Source: JAGVPT01 sp035505655
GTDB lineage: Bacteria; Bacteroidota; Ignavibacteria; UBA10030; UBA8401
NCBI GenBank assembly: GCA_035505655.1
Contig: DATJQP010000050.1
Span: 1-64,000 of the forward strand
Reading direction: 5' to 3'
DNA length: 64,000 nucleotides
Shown here: piece after piece, positions 26,374-34,738 of the stretch
How positions within the stretch are numbered: the first letter of the stretch is position 1
Layout of the letters: every line of letters starts with the position of its first letter
Position numbers and translations under genes: made by a program
The notes under the pieces: generated by a model
The model's database searches: none
Told to the model about the DNA's origin: nothing
Seen by the model: the letters and a program-made list of their open reading frames with translations, nothing else

Positions 26374-27132
26374 TTATCGAGTTAAGACTTCCGCGTTCCC
26401 TTTCCGAACGATGACCGTATGCTCGAAATGAGCCGACGGCCCGCCGTCTGCCGTGAGGATTGTCCATCCGTCGCCCGCGGTCCTCACGTCGTAGCCGCCG
26501 AAGTTCACCATCGGTTCGATCGCGAGCGCCATTCCCTCCTTCAGCTTCAGCCCCGTCTTCGGTCTCCCGTAGTTCGGGACCGGCGGATCTTCGTGAAGCT
26601 CCTTCCCGATCCCGTGTCCGACAAGGTCCCTCACGACCGAAAACCCGGCCGCTTCGACGTGCCGCTGGACCGCGGCGGAAATATCGTGGAGCTGATTCCC
26701 TTCGACCGCCTGCTCGACCCCTTTGTCGAGCGACTCCTGCGTCACCCGCATGAGCCGAGCCTTCCCGTCCGACACTTTGCCGACCGGAAACGTGGCGGCG
26801 CCGTCGCCGTAATATCCGTCCTTCACCACGCCGACGTCGAGCGAGACGATCTCGCCTTCCTTCAGCACGCGCGTCCCCGGGATCCCGTGGACGACTTCAT
26901 CATCGATCGAGACGCAGATCGACGCGGGGAAAAGATTCCTCCGGTCGTTCCCGTACCCCTTGAACGCCGGGATCCCTCCACTGCTCCTGATAAAATCCTC
27001 GGCCAGATCGTCAAGCAGCCTTGTCGTGACGCCGGGGTACACCTGCTTCTCGAGGAGCCGAAGGACGTCGGCTACCAGCCTGGAACTCTCCCTGATGAGG
27101 GCGATTTCCCGTTCCGTCTTGATTGTCACCAT
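26374..27132 (-). CDS. map: Methionine aminopeptidase, type I
   Basis: A 252-residue type-Ia enzyme that removes the initiator Met from nascent proteins. The metal ligands are in their usual context: DVGVVKDGYYGDGAATFPVG (two Asp), GHGIGKELHEDPPVPN (His), AIEPMVNFG (Glu) and the final HTVIVRKG region with Glu before it. It lies between secY (24 bp) and infA (9 bp). In many genomes adk lies between secY and map; here it does not. Confidence 0.97.
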   Translation of the reverse strand: MVTIKTEREIALIRESSRLVADVLRLLEKQVYPGVTTRLLDDLAEDFIRSSGGIPAFKGYGNDRRNLFPASICVSIDDEVVHGIPGTRVLKEGEIVSLDVGVVKDGYYGDGAATFPVGKVSDGKARLMRVTQESLDKGVEQAVEGNQLHDISAAVQRHVEAAGFSVVRDLVGHGIGKELHEDPPVPNYGRPKTGLKLKEGMALAIEPMVNFGGYDVRTAGDGWTILTADGGPSAHFEHTVIVRKGNAEVLTR

Positions 27133-27156
27133 GGTTGCCGCACCGACGGCCGGACG

Positions 27157-28497
27157 CTACCGGCCAATCCGCCCCTTGATCTTGCCGCTCTTCATGAACC
27201 CGTCGTAGTGGCGCATGAGCAGATGCGACTCGATCTGCTGGAGCGTGTCGAGCGCCACGCCGACGATGATGAGCAAACTTGTTCCGCCGAAAAACGACGC
27301 GAAGCTCGACGTCACCCCGAACCGGACCATGAAGGCCGGCAGAATCGCCACGATCGCGAGGAAGATCGACCCGGGAAGCGTGATCTTCGTAAGAATGTTG
27401 TCGATGAAGTCCGACGTGTGCTTCCCCGGCCTGATGCCCGGGATGAACCCACCCTGCTTCTGCATGTTATCCGCCACGTCCTTCGGGTTAAAGGCGATCG
27501 CGGTGTAAAAATAGGTGAAGAAAACGATCATGAGCCCGTAGAAGAACGAGTACGTGAACGACGTGTGCTCAAGGTACCCGGCGATCGACGCGACGAACTC
27601 GCTGTCCGGGAAGAACGTCAGGATCGTGCTCGGGATGAACATAATCGACTGCGCGAAGATGATCGGCATAACGCCCGCCGTATTGACGCGCATCGGGATG
27701 TACTGCGTCACTCCTCCGTACACTTTTCTGCCGACGACGCGCTTCGCGTACTGGACCGGAATCCGGCGCGTTCCCTGCGTCACCATGACGACGCCCGCGG
27801 TGATGAGGAGCATGAACGCCCAGATGATGAGCTCGATGATGATCGGACGGGCGCCGGAGTTGACGAGCTGGAACTCGTCGAGCACCGCGTGCGGGAACCG
27901 GGCGATGATGCCGATGAAGATGATGAGCGAGATGCCGTTCCCGATGCCGCGCTCCGTAATCTGCTCGCCGAGCCACATCATGAACATCGTTCCCGTCGTC
28001 AGGACGATGATCGTCGTGAGCGCGAAACCGAAGCCCTGGACCTGCTGCGGTACGATCGGAACGCCGGCGGCGTTGAGGCTCACGAGCCGAACGCTAACGC
28101 CCCACGCCTGAAGCATGGAGATGAGAACCGTTCCGTACCGGGTGTACTGGGTAATTTTCTTCCGCCCGTTCTCTCCCTCCTTCTGTAGCTTCTGGAAGAA
28201 GGGGACGACGGCGCCGAGGAGCTGGATGATAATCGAGGCGCTGATGTACGGCATGATGCCGAGGGCGAAGATCGCGGCGTGACTGAACGCGCCGCCGACA
28301 AAGAGGTCGTAGAGCCCGAAGAGGGTGTTCGACGCCTGGTTGCGCATCGACTCCGCGAGCACCGAGGCGTCGACCCCGGGAAGCGTGACGTGCGATCCGA
28401 TGCGCACCACGATGAGAAGCGCCGCGGTGAAAAGGACGCGCGACCTCAGCTCCTGGATCTTGAAAATATTCCGAATGTTTTCGTCTATTTTGCTCAT
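27157..28497 (-). CDS. secY: Protein translocase subunit SecY
   Basis: A 446-residue SecY with ten hydrophobic segments, the channel of the Sec translocon. Visible landmarks are the plug-region start VRIGSHVTLPGVD, ALGIMPYISASIIIQLL (TM2), GNGISLIIFIGI (TM4-5), and FNPKDVADNMQKQGGFIPGIRPGK (loop 8, SecA and ribosome contact). It follows rplO by 16 bp, the usual spc order. Its partner secE is at 54196-54378 in this window. Confidence 0.98.
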   Translation of the reverse strand: MSKIDENIRNIFKIQELRSRVLFTAALLIVVRIGSHVTLPGVDASVLAESMRNQASNTLFGLYDLFVGGAFSHAAIFALGIMPYISASIIIQLLGAVVPFFQKLQKEGENGRKKITQYTRYGTVLISMLQAWGVSVRLVSLNAAGVPIVPQQVQGFGFALTTIIVLTTGTMFMMWLGEQITERGIGNGISLIIFIGIIARFPHAVLDEFQLVNSGARPIIIELIIWAFMLLITAGVVMVTQGTRRIPVQYAKRVVGRKVYGGVTQYIPMRVNTAGVMPIIFAQSIMFIPSTILTFFPDSEFVASIAGYLEHTSFTYSFFYGLMIVFFTYFYTAIAFNPKDVADNMQKQGGFIPGIRPGKHTSDFIDNILTKITLPGSIFLAIVAILPAFMVRFGVTSSFASFFGGTSLLIIVGVALDTLQQIESHLLMRHYDGFMKSGKIKGRIGR

Positions 28498-28513
28498 GGA
28501 GATACGCGAGGAA

Positions 28514-28999
28514 TTATTGTGCGGGAGCCGGCTTCGCGGCGCCGATGGCGGTCGCCTTGCCTCCTGCCGCCGTGATCTTCTCCACCGCAGACTTGCTGAA
28601 CCTGTGCGCCGTGACCTCGAGCTTTGCCTTCAGCTCGCCGTCGCCGAGGATCTTCACCGGGTCGCTCTTCTTGCTGACAACGCCGAGCGAGTAAAGAATC
28701 TCCGGCGTCACCGCATCCTTGATCCTCCCATCGCTCACAAGCTTCTGGAGCGTCTCGACGTTGACCACGCGGTACTCGACTCGGAACGGTTTCGTGAAAC
28801 CGAATTTCGGAAGCCGTCGCGTGAGGGGCATCTGCCCGCCTTCGAACCCACGCTTCACGCCCGACCCTGACCGCGAGCCCTGGCCTTTGTGACCCCGCGT
28901 GGCGGTGCCGCCGTGGCCGGAGCCCTGTCCGCGGCCGATCCGCTTCGTCTTGCGGCGCGAACCCTTTGCGTACTGCAAATTATTGAGAATCGATGTCAT
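28514..28999 (-). CDS. rplO: 50S ribosomal protein L15
   Basis: L15 of 161 residues, a late-assembly protein binding 23S rRNA. The core is LQYAKGSRRKTKRIGRGQGS with the glycine/arginine-rich RGHKGQGSRSG and FEGGQMPLTRRLPKFGF. I use the ATG at 28997-28999 (AAGGGAC upstream); a longer frame to 29080 would overlap rpmD and add unlike sequence. The C-terminal end is a little extended (AIGAAKPAPAQ). Confidence 0.96.
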   Translation of the reverse strand: MTSILNNLQYAKGSRRKTKRIGRGQGSGHGGTATRGHKGQGSRSGSGVKRGFEGGQMPLTRRLPKFGFTKPFRVEYRVVNVETLQKLVSDGRIKDAVTPEILYSLGVVSKKSDPVKILGDGELKAKLEVTAHRFSKSAVEKITAAGGKATAIGAAKPAPAQ

Positions 29000-29051
29000 G
29001 ACACTGTCCCTTCGTAAGCCGCTGAACGGTCTCCCCGTTCGCCGGCGCCGT

Positions 29052-29246
29052 TTACGATTTAACTTCTTCCACGACGACAAGGTGGCGCACCGCGTTCACC
29101 ATCCCCCGGATCTGCGGGGTGTCCGTGTGAACGACGGAGTAGTTCGGACGGCCGAGGCCGAGCGCCTTGATCGTCCGTTTGTGCTTCTCGAGCGTATGGA
29201 CGACGCTCTTCGTCTGGGTGATTCTGATTTTCTTGTGTGCTCCCAT
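29052..29246 (-). CDS. rpmD: 50S ribosomal protein L30
   Basis: A 64-residue L30. It contains the expected KIRITQTKSVV start, KHKRTIKALGLGRPNYSVVH and MVNAVRHLVVVEEV. It sits between rpsE (24 bp) and rplO (52 bp) as in a standard spc operon. The N-terminal three to four residues (MGAH) are slightly longer than usual. Confidence 0.96.
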   Translation of the reverse strand: MGAHKKIRITQTKSVVHTLEKHKRTIKALGLGRPNYSVVHTDTPQIRGMVNAVRHLVVVEEVKS

Positions 29247-29270
29247 GGCGTACCGTCTCGCTTCTGCTGA

Positions 29271-29774
29271 TTAGTTCTGGAATAGTTCCTGCAACGACAT
29301 CCCCCGCTCCGACGCGACACCCTTGGCGTCCCGGAGACTCAGGAGCCCCGCGAGCGTCGCCTTGACGACGTTGTGCGGGTTCGACGAACCCATCTGCTTC
29401 GTCAGGACGTCCTTCACTCCGGCCGATTCGAGGAGAGCGCGGACGCCGCCGCCGGCGATGAGCCCCGTCCCGGGCGAAGCGGGCTTCAGGAGAACCCTCC
29501 CCGCGCCGAACTTTCCGATCACCTCGTGGGGAATCGTTCCGTTGACGATCGGCACCGTCACGACGTTCTTCTTCGCGTCGTCGATGCCTTTCGAAATCGC
29601 GTCGGCCACTTCGTTCGCCTTCCCGAGCCCGATCCCGACATGCCCGTTGCCGTCTCCGACGACGACGATGGCGTTGAAGCTGAACCGCCGTCCTCCCTTC
29701 ACAACCTTTGCGACGCGGTTGATGTGGACGAGCTTGTCCTTCAGCTCGAGTTCGTTTGCCTTGATTCTTGCCAC
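29271..29774 (-). CDS. rpsE: 30S ribosomal protein S5
   Basis: A 167-residue S5, part of the mRNA entry and decoding-fidelity region. The N-terminal dsRBD-like domain has DKLVHINRVAKVVKGGRRFSFNAIVVVGDGNGHVGIGLGKA. The C-terminal domain has LLKPASPGTGLIAGGGVRALLESAGVKDV. No obvious ram-type substitution is visible. Its upstream neighbour on the minus strand is the tRNA-Gln gene, unusual for this position, and then rplR. Confidence 0.97.
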   Translation of the reverse strand: MARIKANELELKDKLVHINRVAKVVKGGRRFSFNAIVVVGDGNGHVGIGLGKANEVADAISKGIDDAKKNVVTVPIVNGTIPHEVIGKFGAGRVLLKPASPGTGLIAGGGVRALLESAGVKDVLTKQMGSSNPHNVVKATLAGLLSLRDAKGVASERGMSLQELFQN

Positions 29775-29844
29775 TGGGTGACCTCTTGCCTTCGTAAGTG
29801 ATGATTGCCCGGGCCTCTCGACGCCCGAGCGTGTTCTACTCCTG

Positions 29845-29915
29845 CTGTCGGGAGAGGATTCGAACCTCTACAGACGCCTCCAAAGGGCGTTGTCCTGCCA
29901 TTAGACGACCCGACA
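29845..29915 (-). tRNA. tRNA-Gln (UUG) inside the spc ribosomal operon
   Basis: A 71-nt cloverleaf on the minus strand. The acceptor TGTCGGG pairs with CCCGACA. The anticodon stem ACGCC/GGCGT carries loop CTTTGGA (anticodon TTG). The T arm is AGAGG-TTCGAAT-CCTCT and the discriminator is G. CCA is not encoded. It lies between rpsE and rplR in the direction of transcription, so it must be cut from the ribosomal-protein mRNA or have its own promoter. Confidence 0.95.
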
Positions 29916-29954
29916 ATGGCGTAAGGCGATTCCTTCCGAGAGCAGGTTGCGTGT

Positions 29955-30323
29955 TCAGAACTTCAGGCCGCCTTCGCGAGCACCGTCCGCCAAAGCCTTC
30001 ACCCGGCCATGATACAGCAGGCCGTTCCTGTCGAACACAACGTTCGTGATGTTCTTTTCGAGCGCCTTCTTCGCGATGATCTTGCCGACGAGGCCGCTCT
30101 TCGCTTTCTTCGATTTTATCGCGGCGACCTGTTCCTTCAGCTCTTTCGAGATGGAGGAGACCGCCACGAGGGTCTTCCCGGCGGTGTCGTCGATGATCTG
30201 GCCGTAGATGTTGCCGAGGCTCCGGTACACCGTCAGCCGCGGGCGCTCGGCAGTCCCCGAGATCTTCTTCCGGATCGTCGCTTTGATTTTCGCGCGTCGC
30301 CGTGTCGTGTCTTTCGTGATCAT
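29955..30323 (-). CDS. rplR: 50S ribosomal protein L18
   Basis: A 122-residue L18, which binds 5S rRNA with L5. It has the basic start RRRAKIKATIRKKISGTAERPRL, the SLGNIYGQIIDDTAGKTL block and the ending FDRNGLLYHGRVKALADGAREGGLKF. Normal length. Between rplF (42 bp) and the tRNA-Gln gene (39 bp). Confidence 0.97.
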   Translation of the reverse strand: MITKDTTRRRAKIKATIRKKISGTAERPRLTVYRSLGNIYGQIIDDTAGKTLVAVSSISKELKEQVAAIKSKKAKSGLVGKIIAKKALEKNITNVVFDRNGLLYHGRVKALADGAREGGLKF

Positions 30324-30365
30324 AGGTCGTTTCTTCTCTCGTCCCTGTTCGTCGGACTCGGTTTC

Positions 30366-30917
30366 TTACTTCGTCCCGGCTGTCGCTGCCGTCTTGCCGG
30401 CCTTCCGCCGGATGTACTCGCCTTCGTACTTGATCCCTTTTCCCTTGTACGGTTCCGGGGGACGGAGGGATCGGATCTTCGCCGCCACCAGTCCCACGAG
30501 CTGCTTGTCGATGCCACTCACCGTGATGTTCGTCTGCGACGGCGCTTCAAGCTTGATCGTATCGGGGGCGCGGAACACGATCGGGTGCGAATAGCCGAGC
30601 GCGAGCTGGAGTACCTTCCCCTTGAGCTCCGCCCGGTATCCCACGCCGACGAGCTCGAGCTTGCGCGAGAAACCGGCCGTGACGCCGGTGATCATGTTGG
30701 CGATGAGCGCGCGGAAAAGCCCGTGAAGCGCCCTGTGCTCCTTGACGTCCGAGTGACGGGAGACGAGGACGTCCTCCCCTTTCACCTCGACGGTGACGTC
30801 GGGATGGATCTGCACCGTCAGCTCGCCTTTCGGGCCGTTGACTTTGACGACGCCGTTTTTCACTTCAACCTTCACCCCCTTGGGGATGTGAGCGGGTTTT
30901 CTGCCGATTCGTGACAC
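30366..30917 (-). CDS. rplF: 50S ribosomal protein L6
   Basis: A 183-residue L6, near the GTPase centre. It begins MSRIGRKPAHIPKGVKVEV and has two similar domains, the second ending RSLRPPEPYKGKGIKYEGEYIRRKAGKT. Normal length and order between rpsH and rplR. The last few residues (AATAGTK) are variable. Confidence 0.98.
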   Translation of the reverse strand: MSRIGRKPAHIPKGVKVEVKNGVVKVNGPKGELTVQIHPDVTVEVKGEDVLVSRHSDVKEHRALHGLFRALIANMITGVTAGFSRKLELVGVGYRAELKGKVLQLALGYSHPIVFRAPDTIKLEAPSQTNITVSGIDKQLVGLVAAKIRSLRPPEPYKGKGIKYEGEYIRRKAGKTAATAGTK

Positions 30918-30963
30918 TGGTGAACTCCTTCGAACTCTGTGCTGAACTGATGATGCTGGCCTG

Positions 30964-31359
30964 TTACCAGACGTAAAAGAGGACTTCGCCTCCGACGTTT
31001 TCCTTCCGGGCCTGTTTGTCGGTCATGAGCCCCTTCGACGTCGAGACGACCGCCACGCCGAGACCGTTGTTGACGCGCGGGAGGTCGGCCGCATTCTGAT
31101 ACCTCCTGATGCCGGGGCGGCTGATGCGCCGCAGACCGGTGATGACGCTCTTTGTGTCGTTGTACTTCAGCATGATGCGGATCATTCCCTGCTTCGCGTC
31201 GTCCGCGGTAGTGTAGCTGACGATGAATTTCTGCTCCAGGAGGATGCGCGTGATTTCCTTCTTGAGACCGGACGCCGGGACGTCGACCTTCTTGTGCCGA
31301 GCGCGAACCGCGTTGCGGACCCGCGTGAGATAATCGGCTATGGGATCGGACATTGACAT
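30964..31359 (-). CDS. rpsH: 30S ribosomal protein S8
   Basis: A 131-residue S8, which binds the central domain of 16S rRNA and represses the spc operon in E. coli. It begins SDPIADYLTRVRNAVRARHKKV and ends with NVGGEVLFYVW, with the STSKGLMTDKQAR loop. I keep the first ATG because GGAG lies 11 bp upstream; the second Met is two codons in. Confidence 0.97.
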   Translation of the reverse strand: MSMSDPIADYLTRVRNAVRARHKKVDVPASGLKKEITRILLEQKFIVSYTTADDAKQGMIRIMLKYNDTKSVITGLRRISRPGIRRYQNAADLPRVNNGLGVAVVSTSKGLMTDKQARKENVGGEVLFYVW

Positions 31360-31408
31360 TGAGTATCGTTCTCCTAGTTAGTGCGATTCGCTACCGTGAA
31401 CACCCTTC

Positions 31409-31594
31409 CTACCAGCTTGCTTTCGTCACACCCGGGATCTTGCCGTCGAGCGCCATCCCGCGGAAGCAGAGTCTGCAGACCCCGAACTTCCTGATGTAGG
31501 CCCGCGAACGGCCGCAGATGCTGCAGCGGTTGTGCTTCCGTGTCGGATGCTTCGGCGTCTTCTTCGCTTTGACAACCATCGCTAAACGTGCCAC
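31409..31594 (-). CDS. rpsN: 30S ribosomal protein S14, type Z (zinc-binding)
   Basis: A 61-residue short S14 carrying the zinc ribbon CSICG...CRLCF and ending GMALDGKIPGVTKASW, typical of the type-Z (C+) form. It assembles the head of the small subunit. It lies between rplE (16 bp) and rpsH (49 bp), the normal place. Confidence 0.97.
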   Translation of the reverse strand: MARLAMVVKAKKTPKHPTRKHNRCSICGRSRAYIRKFGVCRLCFRGMALDGKIPGVTKASW

Positions 31595-31610
31595 GCACTG
31601 CTCCTTATTG

Positions 31611-32258
31611 TTATTTTGCTTTCTGAACCGTATCGCGCTTCACGAAGGGCATCCCGAAACCCTTGAGCAATTCCATCGCTTCGAGGTCGGTCTTCGCAGT
31701 CGTCACGAATGTGATATCCATTCCGGAGATCTTCGCGACCTTGTCCGCATCGATCTCCCTGAAAATGATCTGCTCTTTGATGCCGAGCGTGTAGTTCCCG
31801 CGCCCGTCGAACGACTTGTCCGGAACCCCGCGGAAGTCGCGGATCTGCGGCATCGCCACGTTGACGAGCCGGTCGAGGAACTCGTACATCTGGCGTCCTC
31901 GGAGCGTCACCCGCACGCCGATGGGAACCCCCTGGCGCAGTTTGAAGTTCGAAATCGCCTTCTTCGCCTTCGTCACGGCGGCCTTCTGCCCCGTGATGAG
32001 CTCCATCTCCTTCACGGCGGTCTCGATGAGCTTCGCGTCCTGGGTGGCGCCGCCGACCCCCATGTTGAGCGAGATCTTTTCGAGGCGCGGCACCTGCATG
32101 ACGCTCTTATAATTGAAGCGCTTCATGAGGGCGCCGGCAAGATCCTTCTTGTACATGTCGAGAAGGCGCGGGTAGACTCCCGCTTCCCTGTGGTGCGCAC
32201 CCTTCGGTTCTTTCCCCTCCTGTTTCGGTGGCGCTTTCTTTTCCTTTTCTTTTCCCAT
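31611..32258 (-). CDS. rplE: 50S ribosomal protein L5 with basic N-terminal extension
   Basis: A 215-residue L5, which binds 5S rRNA and the P-site tRNA elbow. The core begins near residue 28 (PRLLDMYKKDLAGALMKRF) and includes RVTLRGRQMYEFLDRLVNVAMPQIRDFRG and FREIDADKVAKISGMDITFVTTAKTD. The first 27 residues (Lys, Glu and Pro-rich, KEKEKKAPPKQEGKEPKG) and the last residues exceed the usual 179-180, so both ends are extended. The ribosome site at the first ATG is weak, so part of the extension could be mis-called. Confidence 0.95.
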   Translation of the reverse strand: MGKEKEKKAPPKQEGKEPKGAHHREAGVYPRLLDMYKKDLAGALMKRFNYKSVMQVPRLEKISLNMGVGGATQDAKLIETAVKEMELITGQKAAVTKAKKAISNFKLRQGVPIGVRVTLRGRQMYEFLDRLVNVAMPQIRDFRGVPDKSFDGRGNYTLGIKEQIIFREIDADKVAKISGMDITFVTTAKTDLEAMELLKGFGMPFVKRDTVQKAK

Positions 32259-32335
32259 TGCTCGTCTGTCGTTGATGGCGTGCTATGTTCATCGCATAGC
32301 ACCGGTGGTTGCCCCGGATACCCCGGCGGCGTGGA

Positions 32336-32659
32336 TCAAAACATTTCGCCGCAGTTCCGGCAGATTCTCGTCGATTTCTTCCTGCCCGAGGTGGCGTCGG
32401 TGACGTGTTTGTGGCCGACCCTCGTCGGGGTGTTGCATTTCGGGCACTTCACCATGACGTTCGACGCGTGGATCGAGGCCTCTTTCTGGACGACGCCTCC
32501 CTGCGGATTGCGCTGCGACGGCCGCGTGTGGCGCTTGATAATGTTGACGCCCTCGACGATGATCCTGTTGGTCGACGGGAACACTTTGAGCACTTTCCCT
32601 TCCTTGCTCGCGTTGTTTCCCGACTTTACCACGACGACGTCGTTCTTTCGGACATTCAT
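32336..32659 (-). CDS. rplX: 50S ribosomal protein L24 with C-terminal zinc ribbon
   Basis: A 107-residue L24. The KOW domain is MNVRKNDVVVVKSGNNASKEGKVLKVFP, followed by NIIKRHTRPSQRNPQGG. The C-terminus carries two CxxC pairs (CPKC at about 79-82, CRNC at about 101-104), a ribbon found in many bacterial L24 proteins. It starts assembly of the large subunit. Between rplN (21 bp) and rplE (77 bp). Confidence 0.97.
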   Translation of the reverse strand: MNVRKNDVVVVKSGNNASKEGKVLKVFPSTNRIIVEGVNIIKRHTRPSQRNPQGGVVQKEASIHASNVMVKCPKCNTPTRVGHKHVTDATSGRKKSTRICRNCGEMF

Positions 32660-32680
32660 AGGAAATCCTCTTGCCTTCGG

Positions 32681-33049
32681 TTACAGCACTTCGGGTGCCA
32701 GTGAGACGATCTTCATGAACTGCTTTTCGCGGAGCTCCCGGGCAACGGGGCCGAAGATGCGCGTTCCCCGCGGCTCGTTGAGCGGCGTGATGAGGACGAC
32801 CGCGTTCTCATCGAAGCGGATGTACGACCCGTCCTTCCGCCCGACTTCCTTCTTCGTGCGGACCACGACGGCACGGGAAACCTCTCCCTTCTTTACGCCG
32901 GCTCCCGGGATCGCAGACTTTACGGAGACGACGACGAGGTCGCCGACGCTTGCGTAGCGGCGGTCGTGTCCTCCAAGGACGCGGATACAGCGGACCTTCT
33001 TTGCGCCCGAATTATCCGCGACAACGAGATTCGTTTCTTCCTGGATCAT
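32681..33049 (-). CDS. rplN: 50S ribosomal protein L14
   Basis: A 122-residue L14 at the subunit interface. It starts MIQEETNLVVADNSGAKKVRC and ends FMKIVSLAPEVL, with the NEPRGTRIFGPVARELR block. Length and neighbours (rpsQ, rplX) are standard. Confidence 0.98.
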   Translation of the reverse strand: MIQEETNLVVADNSGAKKVRCIRVLGGHDRRYASVGDLVVVSVKSAIPGAGVKKGEVSRAVVVRTKKEVGRKDGSYIRFDENAVVLITPLNEPRGTRIFGPVARELREKQFMKIVSLAPEVL

Positions 33050-33069
33050 GACAAACTCCTAACGGTCGA

Positions 33070-33330
33070 TTACTTCGCTTTGGTGACAATTTCGACGAGC
33101 CGCCAGCGCTTGTTCTTGCTCATCGGGCGGGTCTCCATGATCCGCACGGTATCGCCGAGCCCCGCTTCTCCTTTTTCGTCGTGGGCCATGAGCTTCGTCG
33201 TCCGCCGGAAATACTTCTTATAGAGGGCGTGGGGAACGCGCCGCTCGATCGCGACGACGATGCTTTTCATCATTTTCGTGCTGACGACTTTGCCGACGCG
33301 CGTCTTGCGCCGCGTTGTCCTGTTGTTCAT
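33070..33330 (-). CDS. rpsQ: 30S ribosomal protein S17
   Basis: An 86-residue OB-fold S17. Conserved parts are RKTRVGKVVSTKMMKSIVVAIER, YKKYFRRTTKLMAHDE and DTVRIMETRPMSKNKRWRLVEI. It binds the lower body of 16S rRNA. Neighbours are rpmC and rplN. Confidence 0.98.
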   Translation of the reverse strand: MNNRTTRRKTRVGKVVSTKMMKSIVVAIERRVPHALYKKYFRRTTKLMAHDEKGEAGLGDTVRIMETRPMSKNKRWRLVEIVTKAK

Positions 33331-33355
33331 TGGTTGACGGTCTCCGTGTTCCCGG

Positions 33356-33562
33356 TTATGACTTCGCCGCCGCTTTCCGCTTCCGCTGGGTCAACGCCGT
33401 CATCATACGGGCGATGTCGCGGCGGATGAGCCTGAGCTGCGAGGTGTTCTCGATCTGCTTCGTCGCCTGCTGGAACTTCATATGCGCGAGCGATTCTCTA
33501 TCGTCGGCGATGCGTTTCACCAGCTCGGCGTCCGAGAGGTCTTTGATTTCAAACGTTTTCAT
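33356..33562 (-). CDS. rpmC: 50S ribosomal protein L29
   Basis: A 68-residue helical L29 near the peptide exit tunnel, where it helps dock trigger factor and SRP. It reads FEIKDLSDAELVKRIADDRE and includes QLRLIRRDIARMMTALTQRKR. Standard place between rplP (15 bp) and rpsQ. Confidence 0.97.
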   Translation of the reverse strand: MKTFEIKDLSDAELVKRIADDRESLAHMKFQQATKQIENTSQLRLIRRDIARMMTALTQRKRKAAAKS

Positions 33563-33577
33563 GGCATCCGTTCGTCG

Positions 33578-34003
33578 TTATGCGTGAGCGTCGTAATCGA
33601 TGCGCGTGACAAATTTCGTCTTGATGGGGAGCTTGTGCGCAGCGAGCGTGAGCGCTTCCTTCGCCATCTCCCTCCGGACCCCGCCGATCTCGAACATCAC
33701 CCGTCCCGGCTTGATGACGACGACCCAGAACTCCGGATTTCCCTTGCCGCTTCCCATACGCGTCTCCGCGGGCTTCTTCGTCACCGGCTTGTCGGGGAAG
33801 ATCCTGATCCAGACTTTCCCTTCGCGCTTCATCATGCGGGTGAGTGCGACGCGGGAGGCTTCGATCTGACGCTGGGTGATCCATCCCGGCTCGACCGCCT
33901 TCAACCCGAAATCGCCGAATGCGATCGTCGCTCCGCGGGTCGCTTTGCCCCGCATGCGCCCGCGCTGGGCCTTCCGGTACTTGACTCTCTTCGGCATCAA
34001 CAT
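33578..34003 (-). CDS. rplP: 50S ribosomal protein L16
   Basis: A 141-residue L16, which supports A-site tRNA positioning. It starts MLMPKRVKYRKAQRGRMRG and includes the loop KVWIRIFPDKPVTKKPAETRMGSGKG and WVVVIKPGRVMFEIGGV. Normal length. It lies 42 bp from rpsC. Confidence 0.98.
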   Translation of the reverse strand: MLMPKRVKYRKAQRGRMRGKATRGATIAFGDFGLKAVEPGWITQRQIEASRVALTRMMKREGKVWIRIFPDKPVTKKPAETRMGSGKGNPEFWVVVIKPGRVMFEIGGVRREMAKEALTLAAHKLPIKTKFVTRIDYDAHA

Positions 34004-34045
34004 GGTTCGTGTTCTCCGTTAAATCTTCGTGCACCTGTGGCGCGG

Positions 34046-34684
34046 CTATTTCGCCGCGTTCCCGAGGACCTCTCCCTTGCAGATCCACACCTTCACGCCG
34101 ATGAGGCCGTAAATCGTCTGGGCCGTCGCGATGGCGTAGTCGATATCCGCACGAAGCGTGTGGAGGGGGATGCGTCCCTCTTTGTATTGTTCGCGCCGCG
34201 CCATTTCGGCCCCGCCGAGCCTCCCGCTGCACATGACGCGGACTCCCTCGGCCCCCATCCTCATCGCGGCGGTGATACCCTGCTTCATCGCCCGGCGGAA
34301 CGACACCCGCCCTTCGAGCTGCGAGGCGATGTTCTCCGCGACAAGCTGGGCGTCGAGCTCCGGCCGCTTGATCTCGCTGATGAGAATCTTGACATCCTTG
34401 TTCGTGATCTTCTTGAGTTCTTCCTCGAGTTGTGAGATCTCTTTTCCGCTCTTCCCGATGACGATGCCCGGTCGCGACGTGTGGATCGTGATCCGCGCGT
34501 TCTTCGGCGTGCGCTCGATCTGGATCCGGGAGATGCCGGCCTTCTTGAGACGGTTCCGGACGTAGTTCCTGATCATGACATCTTCGTTGAGTTTCCCCGC
34601 GAACCCCTTCTCGTCATACCAGTTCGAATCCCACGTCTTGATGACGCCCAAGCGAAAGCCCAGCGGATGCGTTTTTTGTCCCAC
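34046..34684 (-). CDS. rpsC: 30S ribosomal protein S3
   Basis: A 212-residue S3 at the mRNA entry, with an N-terminal start MGQKTHPLGFRLGVIKTWDSNW, a type-2 KH domain (IHTSRPGIVIGKSGKEI, GXXG = GKSG) and a C-terminal domain (GRLGGAEMARREQYKEGRIPLHTLRADIDY). Standard between rplV and rplP. Confidence 0.98.
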   Translation of the reverse strand: MGQKTHPLGFRLGVIKTWDSNWYDEKGFAGKLNEDVMIRNYVRNRLKKAGISRIQIERTPKNARITIHTSRPGIVIGKSGKEISQLEEELKKITNKDVKILISEIKRPELDAQLVAENIASQLEGRVSFRRAMKQGITAAMRMGAEGVRVMCSGRLGGAEMARREQYKEGRIPLHTLRADIDYAIATAQTIYGLIGVKVWICKGEVLGNAAK

Positions 34685-34738
34685 AGTGTTCTCCTAAAAC
34701 CGAAAAAGTGAAGTGGTTGCCGTTCTCATCGCGCGATG

